Notes: generated by a model from the sequence alone, not told the origin. A stretch of 64,000 nucleotides of DNA from DASSUW01 sp963844405 (GCA_963844405.1 CAWJNZ010000012.1:186001-250000); one strand, 5' to 3'. Positions 32,511 through 41,299 are shown, counted from the stretch's first letter. Numbers and translations are program-made.

Positions 32511-33961
32511 TGGCCTCGCTGCGCTCACGGCTGCTCGCCGCCCTCCTGGTCGTCACCGCCGTCGGGCTCCTGCTGCTGGGCGGCATCACCTACGTCGGCC
32601 AGCGGTCGTTCCAGCTCGACCGCCTCGACGAGCAGATCAGGCGCGCGCCGCCGGCCGCCGCGGGTGCGCTGGAGGGCCGCGACTTCGAGCGCGGCGGCCC
32701 GCCGGGCGGCGGCGAAGGCGGTCCGCCGCCGGACGGTGGTCGCGGCAGCGGGCTGCCCCCGGGGACATACGTCGAACGGCGTGACGCCGACGGCGACGTC
32801 CAGGCCTCGGAGGTCTTCGGCTACGGCCAGGACTTCCGCGCCGATCCCGCCCTGCCCGCCGTGATCCCCGTGGGTCGTCCGTTCACGGTCGACGGCGAGA
32901 ACGGGGACGGCACGCGGTACCGGGTCTACGCGGCGCCCGACCGGCGCGGCTCCGACCTGATCGTCGTGGCGGCGCCGCTGAGCGAGGTCGACGCCACGCT
33001 GAACCGGCTCCTGCTGCTCGAGCTCCTGGTCATCGCCGGCGTGCTGGTCATGGTGGGCCTCGTGGGGTGGGCGCTCGTGCGCGTCGGCCTCCTGCCGCTG
33101 GACCGGATCGGGCACACGGCCAGCGCGATCGCCGGCGGCGACCTCTCGCACCGCGTCGAGTCGACCGATCCGCGGACCGAGGTCGGGCGGCTCGGGGTGG
33201 CCTTCAACGCGATGCTCGACCGGCTCGAGCGTGCGTTCGGCCACCAGCGCGCGAGCGAGGACCGGCTGCGGCGCTTCCTGGCCGACGCGTCGCACGAGCT
33301 GCGCACGCCGCTGGCGTCGATCCGCGGCTACGCCGAGCTGTTCCGGATGGGGGCGGCGACCTCGCCGGAGGACGTCGAGAAGGCGATGCGGCGGATCGAG
33401 GACGAGGCGGCGCGGATGGGCGTGCTCGTCGAGGACCTGCTCACGCTGGCCCGGCTCGACGAGATCGCCGAGGCGCCGCACACCGCCGTCGACGTCGGCG
33501 CCCTCGCCGCCGACGCGGTCGAGGACGCGCGCGTGACCGCTCCCGAGCGCGAGATCTCGCTGGCCGCTGACACGGACGCGCGGGTGCTGGGCGACGCGCA
33601 CCAGCTCCGGCAGGTGCTCGGCAACCTCCTGCGCAACGCCTTGGTGCACACGCCTGCGGGCAGGCCGATCGAGGTCGCGGTGCGCGGGGGCGGCGAGGGC
33701 GATCGAGGCGGCGGCGTCGTGCTCGAGGTCCGCGACCACGGCCCCGGGCTGCCGCCCGGCGACCCGTCCGCCCTGTTCGAGCGCTTCTGGCGCGCGGAGG
33801 CCGGCCGCGAGCGCGGCAAGGCCGGCGCCGGGCTCGGGCTCGCGATCGTGGCCGCCATCGTCGACGCCCACGGCGGCCGGGTCTCGGCGGCCGATGCGCC
33901 CACCGGTGGGGCGGTGTTCTCGGTAGTCCTCCCGGGGGCATCGAGAGCGGCGGCCCGCTAG
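32510..33961 (+). CDS. Membrane sensor histidine kinase (HAMP, HisKA, HATPase)
   Basis: A 483-residue kinase paired with the preceding regulator. TM1 is about 8-30, followed by an extracytoplasmic loop with a Gly/Pro-rich stretch (about 60-85), TM2 at about 165-190, HAMP at about 190-245, the HisKA helix with H262 in LADASHELRTPLAS, and HATPase_c (about 350-480: 'QVLGNLLRNALVHTP' N-box, 'VRDHGPGLP' and 'GAGLGLAIVAAIVDAHGG'). The ATG is chosen for its TGATG overlap with the regulator stop. Confidence 0.94.
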   Translation: MASLRSRLLAALLVVTAVGLLLLGGITYVGQRSFQLDRLDEQIRRAPPAAAGALEGRDFERGGPPGGGEGGPPPDGGRGSGLPPGTYVERRDADGDVQASEVFGYGQDFRADPALPAVIPVGRPFTVDGENGDGTRYRVYAAPDRRGSDLIVVAAPLSEVDATLNRLLLLELLVIAGVLVMVGLVGWALVRVGLLPLDRIGHTASAIAGGDLSHRVESTDPRTEVGRLGVAFNAMLDRLERAFGHQRASEDRLRRFLADASHELRTPLASIRGYAELFRMGAATSPEDVEKAMRRIEDEAARMGVLVEDLLTLARLDEIAEAPHTAVDVGALAADAVEDARVTAPEREISLAADTDARVLGDAHQLRQVLGNLLRNALVHTPAGRPIEVAVRGGGEGDRGGGVVLEVRDHGPGLPPGDPSALFERFWRAEAGRERGKAGAGLGLAIVAAIVDAHGGRVSAADAPTGGAVFSVVLPGASRAAAR

Positions 33962-34050
33962 GCGGGTTCCCAGCCGTCGAGCACGCGCGACCACCTCGAG
34001 CCAGATGCGACTGGCGCCGCGCGATGCCGTCCGATGCGAGACATACGATA

Positions 34051-34064
34051 CGAACATGTGTTCG
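34051..34064. promoter_or_regulatory. LexA/SOS box overlapping the HNH gene start
   Basis: CGAAC-ATGT-GTTCG matches the Gram-positive/mycobacterial LexA consensus CGAAC-N4-GTTCG exactly. It covers the ATG at 34056. A -10-like TACGAT (34044-34049) ends 6 nt before that ATG, so a bound LexA would cover the presumed transcription start. Mycobacterial 13E12 (DUF222) genes are known to carry LexA sites. Confidence 0.8.
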
Positions 34065-35418
34065 CAATTGATAATCGAGCGGTCGGACGGAACGAAGCCC
34101 CTGGAGGTCCTCGAGCGCGAGATCACGACGCTGGCCTCGCAGATCCATGCCGCGACCTGCCGCTGGCTCGGCCTCGTCGCCGAGTACGACGCGCGCGAAG
34201 GGTGGGCGCAGTGGGGTTGCAAGTCGTGCGCGCACTGGGTGGCGTGGCAGTGCGGGATCGCGCCGGGCGCGGCTCGGGAGCATGTGAGGGTGGCGCGCCG
34301 GCTGCCGGAGCTGCCGCTCATCCGCGCGGCCTTCGCGGAGGGCGAGCTGAGCTACTCGAAGGTCCGCGCGCTCACGCGCGTGGAGAACGTGGAGCGCGAG
34401 CAGGACCTGCTCGACCTGGCCCGGCACGCCACCGCCTCACAGCTCGAGCGGCTCCTGCGCGCGTATCACGGCGTGGTGGCGGCCGAGCGCGCCGCCGCCG
34501 GCGGCCGGCCTGATCGGTGGCTGACCTTCGACCACGCCGACGACGGAAGCCTGCTCCTGCGGGGGCGCCTGCCGGCCGAAGAGGGAGCGCTGGTGATGGC
34601 CGCGCTCGAGACCGCGCGGGACCGGCTGGCGGAGCTGGACGTTCCCGCGGGAACGTCGGGGGCCGACGATGGTGGGCGGGGGGCCGACGATCGTGGGCCG
34701 GACGTTCCCGCGGGAACGTCTCGACTCAGCGCTGGCGAGGCGCGAGCGGACGCGCTGGTGGCTGTCGCGGACGCCTTCCTGGCCGGTGCTTCGCCGGCGC
34801 GCACAGGTGGGGATCGGTACCAGGTCGTCGTCCACGCCGACGCCGCTGCGCTGTCCGGTGAGGAGGCCGGCGGGCGTTGCGAGCTCGACGACGGCACGCC
34901 GGTCGCGATCGAGACCGTCCGGCGGATCGGGTGCGACGCGTCGATCGTGCAGCTGCTCGAGCGCGACGGCCAGCCGCTGCGGATCGGGCGCAAGTCCCGC
35001 TCGATCCCGCCTGCGCTGCGGCGGGCGCTCAATGCCCGTGACGGCGGCTGCCGCTTCCCCGGCTGCGGCTCGCGGCGCTTCCTCGATGCGCATCACATCG
35101 AGCACTGGGCCGACGGTGGACCGACGAACCTCGACAACCTCGCTCCAACTATGCGGCCATCACCACCGGCTGCTGCACGAGGGCGGCTACCGCATCACCT
35201 GCGGACCGGGCGGTCGGCTGGTGTTCCATCGGCGTGACGGCAGACGCATCCCCGAGTGTCCCGGCCGGCCGCGCGGAGGGCCGCCGGCGAGGCTGCCGGG
35301 GACGCGACGGCCCGATGCGTGCGCGCCCGTCGGTCGGGACCGGCTCGACGTCGAGCTCGCGGTCGACGCCATGCTCGTGTTCGCTCCGCCGACGACCGGG
35401 GAGCCGCCGGGGATCTGA
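34056..35418 (+). pseudogene. DUF222/HNH endonuclease-like protein (13E12 family), one frameshift
   Basis: The N-terminal DUF222 region is 'ITTLASQIHAATCRWLGLVAEYDAR', 'WGCKSCAHWVAWQCGIAPGAAREHVRVARRL', 'GELSYSKVRALTRV' and so on, to about residue 330. An HNH nuclease motif follows: 'CRFPGCGSRRFLDAHHIEHWADGGPTNLDN', then the family NLVQLCxHHH in a shifted frame. Near 35144, AACCTCG[C]TCCAACTATGC fits one inserted C and restores N-L-V-Q-L-C and 'GHHHRLLHEGGYRI'. Corrected length is about 454 codons. ATG 34056 (not 34005) is chosen because of the -10/SOS arrangement and family start. Two copies of a 20-bp palindrome lie inside. Confidence 0.75.
34638..34720. repeat. Two in-frame copies of a 20-bp perfect palindrome
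   Basis: GACGTTCCCGCGGGAACGTC occurs at 34638-34657 and 34701-34720. Both copies are in the same frame and encode DVPAGTS. Between them is a shorter direct repeat (GGGCCGACGAT, at about 34660 and 34681). The segment sits in a hinge of the HNH protein, between DUF222 and the nuclease part, where length variation would be tolerated. Confidence 0.85.
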
Positions 35419-35423
35419 CGCGG

Positions 35424-35576
35424 TCAGTCGTCGAGGAGGCGGCGGACGGAGGCGACCTTGTCGTCGAGCGTCTGCTCGAACGGGACGGCGTGGAGCTCGC
35501 CGACGAACCAGCGCTCGGCGCCGATGGCTCGGGCGCGGGGGTTCACGCCCTTCTCCTGTCGGCGGTGGGCGAACAC
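35424..35576 (-). CDS. Small hypothetical protein (50 aa)
   Basis: Starting at GTG 35576, 10 bp after the DtxR stop on the same strand, this frame reads 'FAHRRQEKGVNPRARAIG', 'AERWFVGELHAVPFEQTLDDK' in part, and 'VASVRRLLDD'-stop. Composition is soluble and charged, with no recognised motif. It could be a real small protein at the end of the metal operon or a chance frame; the ribosome site is weak. Confidence 0.35.
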   Translation of the reverse strand: MFAHRRQEKGVNPRARAIGAERWFVGELHAVPFEQTLDDKVASVRRLLDD

Positions 35577-35586
35577 CCACGTCCGC

Positions 35587-36255
35587 CTAGGGCTCGAGCT
35601 CTACCCGCATGGCGGCCGCGAGAGCGCCGCCGAGCACCTGCAGCGTGTCGCCGAAGCGCACCGTCAGCGGCCCGCCGAACGGCTGGCGGTCGAGCACCTC
35701 CAGCCGGTCTCCGAGGCGGACCCCGCGCTCGGTCAGGTAGCGCAGCATCGCCGGGTCGGAGTCGGAGACGCGGACGAACACGCCGCGGTCGCCGGCCGTC
35801 AGGTCCGACAGGCTGCGTGTGCTGCTCTCCTCGATCTCCAGCTCGGCGGTGGGGATCGGGTCGCCGTGCGGGTCGTGCGTCGGATGCCCGAGCTTGGCGG
35901 CGATCCGCGCCTCCAGGTCCTCGGACAGCACGTGCTCCAGCGCCTCGGCCTCCTCGTGCACGCGATCCCACGGCACGTCGAGCTGCGTAGCGAGATAGAG
36001 CTCGAGCAGCCGGTGGTGCCGCAGCACCTCCAGCGCGAGCCGCTCGCCCTCCTCGGTCAGCTGCACGCCGCGATACGGGACATGGGCGACCAGCCCGAGG
36101 TCGGCGAGCTTCTTGATCATCCCCGACGCCGACGCCGGCGTGACCTCGAGCCGGTCGGCGAGGTCGTTGGTCGCCACGGGCTCGCCGCCCGCCCGGTGCT
36201 GGAGCGAGTAGATCGCCTTCGTGTAGTTCTCGACGGCTTCGGACGACCCGGTCAC
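35587..36255 (-). CDS. DtxR/MntR-family metal-dependent repressor
   Basis: A 222-residue regulator: winged helix (about 1-70, 'VENYTKAIYSLQHRAGGEPVATNDLADRLEVTPASASGMIKKLADLGLVAHVPYRGVQLT', key part ASASGMIKKLADLGLV), metal-binding dimerisation domain (about 75-145, 'RHHRLLELYL', 'VHEEAEALEHVLSEDLEARI') and a C-terminal FeoA/SH3-like domain (about 150-222). It senses Fe2+ or Mn2+ in relatives. Its ATG overlaps the ZIP transporter stop by 4 bp. As the last main gene of the multicopper oxidase-ZIP operon it probably regulates it. Confidence 0.92.
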   Translation of the reverse strand: MTGSSEAVENYTKAIYSLQHRAGGEPVATNDLADRLEVTPASASGMIKKLADLGLVAHVPYRGVQLTEEGERLALEVLRHHRLLELYLATQLDVPWDRVHEEAEALEHVLSEDLEARIAAKLGHPTHDPHGDPIPTAELEIEESSTRSLSDLTAGDRGVFVRVSDSDPAMLRYLTERGVRLGDRLEVLDRQPFGGPLTVRFGDTLQVLGGALAAAMRVELEP

Positions 36256-37436
36256 ACGCTCACCAGGAGCCCCGTCGCGAACATGAGCGCGAGGCCGCCG
36301 AGCAGCCCGGCGACGGCGGACGGGTGCAGCGTGCGGCCGGCGTCGTCGCGCAGCGTGGGCGCGAGCTGGACGATCACCTGCACGATCGCCCCCGCCCCGA
36401 AGCCGAACAGGAACGCGGCGATCGACGCGTTGAACGCCGCGGCGCCGATCCAGGCGCCGAGCACGGCCGGCAGGCCCGCCAGCAGGCCGAGCAGCACGAG
36501 CCGCCGCAGCGACGGGCGCAGATGCGCGATCGGAGCGACGATGGCCAGCCCCTCGGTGGTGTTGTGGAGAGCGAAGCCCACGACGAGGAACGCGCCCAGC
36601 GCGAGCGCGCCGACCGAGTAGGCGGAGCCGATCGCCACGCCCTCACCCAGGTTGTGGAGCCCGATGCCGAGCGCCACCAGCAGCGCCAAGGTCCCGCCTG
36701 AAGCGCTCGCCCGCCGCGCCGCCAGCCACTCCGACACGCCGGTCAGCAGCAGGTACGAGACCACGCCGCCGACCAGCACCAGCGCGACGCCGCCGAACGC
36801 CTGCGAGCCCTCGCCCGCCAGCTCGAAGCCCTCCAACGTGGCGTCGATGGCCAGGAACGCGAGCAGGCCCACGGTCAACGCCATCACCACGCGCAGCCAG
36901 CGCGGCGGGATCCGCCGGATCCACGGCAGCCACAGCATGCCCAACGCCACCGGGATCACGCCCACGTAGATGCCCAGCAGCGCCATCAGCCCGAAGAAGC
37001 CCAGATCGTTGGCCGGCGTCGCGACGGCCGCCGGGATCTCGTGCGCGAACGTCCCGCCGCTCGAGGTCAGCAGCGCCACCTCGTACGCCTCGCCCTCCAC
37101 CCACGGCTGCTGGATCCGGACCGTCGCCGTGTCCAGCCGCCCGATCGGCGAATCGGCGCCCGAGAACTGCACGAACGCGTCGTTGACCACGGCCTGGGCG
37201 ATCGCCACCTCGTCGGGCCCGTCGTTGCGCACGGTGAGCTCGATGACCCCGGGCGTCAACCGGGTCCGCTCGACGGCCAGCTCCTCCACCGGCGGCCCGC
37301 GGCGCTCTCCCAGCCCCGGCCCGTCGAGCAGGGCGAAGGCGCCGAGCGCCGACACGATCAGCACCAGCGGGATCAGCCCGAGCAGCCACGATGGCCACGA
37401 CCGCAGCTCCGACCAGGTGGCGGCGCGGCCCTCCAT
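36252..37436 (-). CDS. ZIP-family metal transporter with an N-terminal extracytoplasmic domain
   Basis: A 394-residue membrane protein. One helix at about 17-38 is followed by a soluble beta-rich segment (about 50-140, 'GVIELTVRNDGPDEVAIAQA'), which is unusual for ZIP proteins. The ZIP core has eight hydrophobic segments and the metal-binding helices 'IGLHNLGEGVAIGSAYS' and 'GFALHNTTEGLAIVAP' (H-N-x3-E). It should carry divalent metal ions (Zn, Fe or Mn). The start shares one base with the multicopper oxidase stop; the stop overlaps dtxR-type start. The extra domain may receive metal from the oxidase. Confidence 0.88.
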   Translation of the reverse strand: MEGRAATWSELRSWPSWLLGLIPLVLIVSALGAFALLDGPGLGERRGPPVEELAVERTRLTPGVIELTVRNDGPDEVAIAQAVVNDAFVQFSGADSPIGRLDTATVRIQQPWVEGEAYEVALLTSSGGTFAHEIPAAVATPANDLGFFGLMALLGIYVGVIPVALGMLWLPWIRRIPPRWLRVVMALTVGLLAFLAIDATLEGFELAGEGSQAFGGVALVLVGGVVSYLLLTGVSEWLAARRASASGGTLALLVALGIGLHNLGEGVAIGSAYSVGALALGAFLVVGFALHNTTEGLAIVAPIAHLRPSLRRLVLLGLLAGLPAVLGAWIGAAAFNASIAAFLFGFGAGAIVQVIVQLAPTLRDDAGRTLHPSAVAGLLGGLALMFATGLLVSV

Positions 37437-38449
37437 CACGTCACCTCGAAGAACCCCTGCCAGCCGAGCTCGGTGAACTCGGACTGGTGGGCGTGGAACA
37501 TGAACGGGCCCGGGTGCTGGAAGCGCCACTCGAGGATGCCGCGCTGGCCCTGGCACAGCATCACCGTGTCGGTGAGCTCGGACGGGGTCTTCGACGTGCC
37601 CGTGGGGTAGTAGTGGAAGAGGTTCCCGTGCAGGTGGAACGAGTTGATCAGGTCGTACTCGAGCACGTTCACGAGGTAGATCCGGACCAGCTCGTCGCGC
37701 GGCACCTGGATCGGCTTGTTCATATAGGCGAACGGGATCGAGTTCGCCGCGTACATCTCGTTCGCGCGGTCGAAGTTCGTGTCGAACCCGTTCATGACCA
37801 TGACGAGCTCCTCGGCTTCCTCGCGCCCGTCCGCCGGGTCGACGATGAAGGCGCCGTAGAGGCCCTTGGCGATGTGTTCGGCCAGCGGCCGCACGTGGCA
37901 GTGATAGAGGTGCAGCCCGGCGGGCAGCGCGTCGAACTCGTAGACCGTCTTCCCGCCCGGCGGGACCTCGCCGGCGCCGATCCCGGGCACGCCGTCCATC
38001 TCGGCCGGGTGGATGCCGTGGAAGTGGATCGTGTGCGGGTGGGTCGAGCCGTTGGCGAACGTGATCCGCAGGCGCTCGCCCTCGCGGCAGCGAAGCGTCG
38101 GGCCGGGGATGCGCTGGTTGTAGGTCCAGGCCGCGAACTTCACGCCGGGGGCGACCTCGATCTCCTTGTCGACGGCATAGAGCTCCCACTCGCGCAGGAC
38201 GCGGCCGTCCGCCATGCGCGTCGTCGTGCCCCAGTCGAAGTCGCGCAGGATCTCGTGCGGGTCGAAGCCGTTGGCGGCGTGGTCGACGGTCCGGCTGTCG
38301 CGGAAGTCGGCGTGCCCGTGGTCGACCGTGTGGCCGGCGTGCTCCTGCGCCTGTGCCTCCCACGGCCGGCCGCGCGTGTGCAGGAGCGCCGCGCCGCCGG
38401 TGGCGGCAAGGGATCCGGCGATCAGCTTTCGGCGTGTCAGTTCGGCCAC
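37436..38449 (-). CDS. Two-domain multicopper oxidase (NirK-like), Tat-exported
   Basis: A 337-residue oxidase. The N-terminus has a twin-arginine signal (LTRRKLIAGS then 'LAATGGAALL'). Copper ligands: 'HPHTIHFHG' in domain 1, and 'LYHCHVRPLAEHIAKGLYG' with the type 1 Cys-His; in domain 2 'INSFHLHGNLFHYYP' and 'FMFHAHQSEFTELGWQGFFE', where the usual Cys is replaced by Ala. A type 1 site only in domain 1 is the arrangement of nitrite reductases and two-domain laccases. In an operon with ZIP and DtxR, metal oxidation (Fe2+ or Mn2+) is the likeliest role; nitrite reduction is the alternative. Confidence 0.88.
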   Translation of the reverse strand: MAELTRRKLIAGSLAATGGAALLHTRGRPWEAQAQEHAGHTVDHGHADFRDSRTVDHAANGFDPHEILRDFDWGTTTRMADGRVLREWELYAVDKEIEVAPGVKFAAWTYNQRIPGPTLRCREGERLRITFANGSTHPHTIHFHGIHPAEMDGVPGIGAGEVPPGGKTVYEFDALPAGLHLYHCHVRPLAEHIAKGLYGAFIVDPADGREEAEELVMVMNGFDTNFDRANEMYAANSIPFAYMNKPIQVPRDELVRIYLVNVLEYDLINSFHLHGNLFHYYPTGTSKTPSELTDTVMLCQGQRGILEWRFQHPGPFMFHAHQSEFTELGWQGFFEVT

Positions 38450-38475
38450 GCGAAAGATTATGGCACGCCTAAACC

Positions 38476-39046
38476 TTATTGTCGAGCAGCCGAGAAGAGC
38501 AGCCAGCGGGCGTGCTCGAGCAGGCGCTCCGGCGGATACCTGCGAGGGTCGGTGAGCAGCAGCCGCGCCGCCTCGTCGGCCACCGACGACAGCGCCCGCG
38601 CGGTGAGCTCGGGGTCCGGCGAGGCGATCGCGCCCGCCAGCTGGCCGATCACCGCCGCCCGGCCGGCGGCGATCCGCTCGCCGAGCAGCCCGGGCGCGCC
38701 CTCGGGCGGGACGAGCATGAGCCGCCACGTCACCGGGTCGCTCTCCACGGCCCGCAGGTAGCCGCGCAGCGAGGCGAGCAGGTCCCCCCGCGTCGTCGCC
38801 GAGCTCGCGTGGCACGAACTCACGGAGCTGCCCCAGGGCGCGGACCGTCTCCCGCTCCACCAAGGCCTCGAGCAGCGCGCCGAGGTCGTCGAAGTGGCGG
38901 TAGACGATCGGCCGCGTGATGCCGGCGCGGCGGGCGACCGCCTCGATCGAGACGGCGTGGAAGCCGGCCTCGGCCACCAGGGCCTTCGCGGCGTCGAGCA
39001 GCTGCTCGCGGCGGGCCGGCGCCTTCATCCGTGTGACGGTGCTCAC
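38476..39046 (-). pseudogene. TetR-family regulator, one frameshift in a G-run
   Basis: The helix-turn-helix half is intact: 'REQLLDAAKALVAEAGFHAV', 'IEAVARRAGITRPIVYRHFDDLGALLEALVERE'. The ligand-binding half continues in another frame as 'LLASLRGYLRAVESDPVTWR' and on to 'PPERLLEHARWLLFSAARQ'. The break falls in a run of six G (plus-strand C 38784-38789); removing one restores the frame. Total length is 3n+1. Start is GTG 39046 or ATG 39028. It is divergent from the monooxygenase, with strong palindromes between them, so it should repress that operon. Confidence 0.8.
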
Positions 39047-39050
39047 CAAG

Positions 39051-39075
39051 AAGTTACGTACCCGTAACTTACGGG
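39051..39075. promoter_or_regulatory. Overlapping palindromes between TetR and monooxygenase genes, probable operator
   Basis: AAGTTACG-TACC-CGTAACTT (39051-39070) has perfect 8-bp arms; CCCGTAA-C-TTACGGG (39061-39075) is a second perfect palindrome sharing an arm. They lie between the divergent starts at 39046 and 39089, the classic place for TetR binding. Confidence 0.75.
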
Positions 39076-39088
39076 TATCGAACCCGCG

Positions 39089-40562
39089 ATGACCCACGAC
39101 ACCGACGTCGCCATCATCGGGAGCGGCTTCAGCGGCCTCGGCATGGCGATCCGCCTCAAGCAGGCGGGACTGAACGACTTCCTCGTCCTCGAGCGCGCCG
39201 GCGAGGTCGGCGGCACCTGGCAGGCCAACACCTATCCCGGCTGCGCCTGCGACGTCCCCTCGCACCTCTACTCGTTCTCCTTCGCGCCCAACCCCGGGTG
39301 GACGCAGACCTACTCGACGCAGCCCGAGATCTGGGCGTACCTGCGGCGCGTAGCCGACGACTACGGCATCCGCCCACACGTCCGGCTCGAACACCGCTGT
39401 GGAAACCGCGACCTGGGTCGACGACCACTGGGAGCTGGAGACGAGCGAGGGCACCATCACAGCGCGCGTGCTCGTCGCGGGCATGGGCCCGCTGACCGAG
39501 CCGAAGATCCCGCAGATCCCGGGGCTCGAGGACTTCCCCGGGCCGGTCTTCCACTCCGCCCGCTGGGACCACGGCGCCGATCTCGCCGGCAAGCGCGTCG
39601 CCTCGATCGGCACCGGCGCGTCGGCGATCCAGTACGTGCCCGCGATCCAGCCCGACGTCGCGAAGCTGCACGTCTTCCAGCGCACGCCGCCGTGGGTCCT
39701 GCCGCACACCAACCGCCCGATCCGCGGTTGGGAGCGACGCCTGTTCACGACGCTCCCCGCCGCCCAGAAGCTCATGCGCGGCGGCATCTACGCCGGCCGC
39801 GAGGCGCTCGTGCTCGGCTTCGTGAAGAACCCGCGGCTCATGAAGGTGGTCCAGCGGATCGCCCGCAAGCACATGGAGCGCCAGATCGACGACCCCGCGC
39901 TGCTGCGGAAGGTCACGCCCGACTACACGATCGGCTGCAAGCGGATCCTGCCGTCCAACCGCTGGTACCGGACGCTGACCAAGCCCAACGTCGAGCTCGT
40001 CACCGACGGCATCGAGGCGGTCCGGGGCAACCGCATCGTGACCGCCGACGGGCGCGAGCGCGAGGTCGACGCGATCGTCCTCGGCACCGGCTTCGAGGTC
40101 ACGGACATCCCGGCCGCCCACCGCGTGCGCGGCCGCGGCGGCACGCTGCTCGACGACCTCTGGCACGGCAGCCCGCGCGCCCACCTCGGCACGAGCGTCG
40201 CCGGCTTCCCCAACCTGTTCTTCCTGCTCGGCCCGAACACCGGGCTGGGGCACAGCTCGATGGTCTACATGATCGAGTCGCAGATCGCCCACGTGATGGC
40301 CGCGCTGCGCCACATGCGCTCCCGTGGCGCCGCGACGATCGAGGTCACGGAGGAGGCGCAGGCCCGCTCGAACGCCGAGCTCGAGCGCAAGCTCGCCGGC
40401 ACGGTGTGGAACACCGGCTGCGCCAGCTGGTACTTCGACCGCACGGGCCGCAACGCCACGATCTGGCCGGACTGGACGTGGAAGTTCCGCCGCCGCGTCG
40501 CCGAGCTCGACCCCGCCGAGTACCGCCTCGACGCCCCGGTGCGGGAGCCGGTGCCGGCATGA
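39089..40562 (+). pseudogene. Flavin-containing (Baeyer-Villiger-type) monooxygenase, one frameshift
   Basis: Corrected length is about 490 residues. FAD loop 'DVAIIGSGFSGLGMAIRL', 'GEVGGTWQANTYPGCACDVPSHLYSFSF' (family block), BVMO-like fingerprint 'FPGPVFHSARWDHG', NADP loop 'VASIGTGASAIQYVP', and 'NLFFLLGPNTGLGHSSMVYM'. Such enzymes insert oxygen into ketones or hydroxylate using NADPH. The break is near 39393: CGGCTC[G]AACACC fits one inserted G and restores 'VRLNTAVETATWVDD'. No other lesion was seen. The SDR gene overlaps its stop by 4 bp. Gene product is probably functional in the organism. Confidence 0.82.
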
Positions 40563-41299
40563 CGCGAGTGCTCCTCACCGGCGCCGCCGGGGGCATCGGC
40601 CAGGCCACCGCCGCCGAGCTGCGCCGGCAGGGCGCCAACGTCATGGGGCTCGACCTCCACGAGGCCCCCGACGTCATCGCCTGCGACGTGCGCGATCAGG
40701 TGGCCGTCGACCGCGCCGTGCAGCTAGCCGTCGAGCGGCTCGGCGGGCTCGACGTGCTGATCAACAACGCCGGCCTCGGCCTGCCGCAGTCGGCCGGCGC
40801 GCCGCCCGGCGACGACGCGCTGGCGGTGATCGACGTCAACCTGCTCGGCCCCTGGCGCGTCACGTCCGCCGCGCTGCCCGCGCTGAGACGGTCGCGCGGG
40901 CGCGTCGTCAACGTGGCCTCCGGCCTCGCCCACCTCGCGCTGCCCTGGGGCACCGCCTACTGCATGAGCAAGCGCGGGCTGACGGCCTACTCCGACGCGC
41001 TGCGGCTCGAGTACGGCGGCGAGATCACCGTCACGACGGTCTATCCCGGCTACATCCGCACGCCGATCCACCGGGCCTCGCAGGAGCGCGGCGTCGCGCT
41101 CGAAGGGAACGTCCCGGCCGAGACGGTCGGCGCTGCCGCGCGCACGCTCGCCCGTGCCGCGCTCGGCCCGCCGGCGCGCGACCTCGCCACCACGCGTCAG
41201 GGAGCGATCGGCTACGCGCTCATGCGGCACGTCCCGCGCCGCCTGCTCGACGCCGTGGTCCGGCGCCGCCTGCGGCGGGTCACGCTCCCGGCTTCGTGA
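40559..41299 (+). CDS. Short-chain dehydrogenase/reductase
   Basis: A 246-residue classical SDR with T-G-A-A-G-G-I-G (cofactor loop), NNAG, the catalytic Ser in 'VVNVASGLAHL' and Y-C-M-S-K (Tyr-x3-Lys). It is coupled to the monooxygenase through an ATGA overlap; an alcohol-to-ketone step by the SDR followed by oxygen insertion is the usual logic of such pairs. Substrate not identifiable. The last 20 bp overlap the convergent membrane protein gene. Confidence 0.92.
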   Translation: MTRVLLTGAAGGIGQATAAELRRQGANVMGLDLHEAPDVIACDVRDQVAVDRAVQLAVERLGGLDVLINNAGLGLPQSAGAPPGDDALAVIDVNLLGPWRVTSAALPALRRSRGRVVNVASGLAHLALPWGTAYCMSKRGLTAYSDALRLEYGGEITVTTVYPGYIRTPIHRASQERGVALEGNVPAETVGAAARTLARAALGPPARDLATTRQGAIGYALMRHVPRRLLDAVVRRRLRRVTLPAS

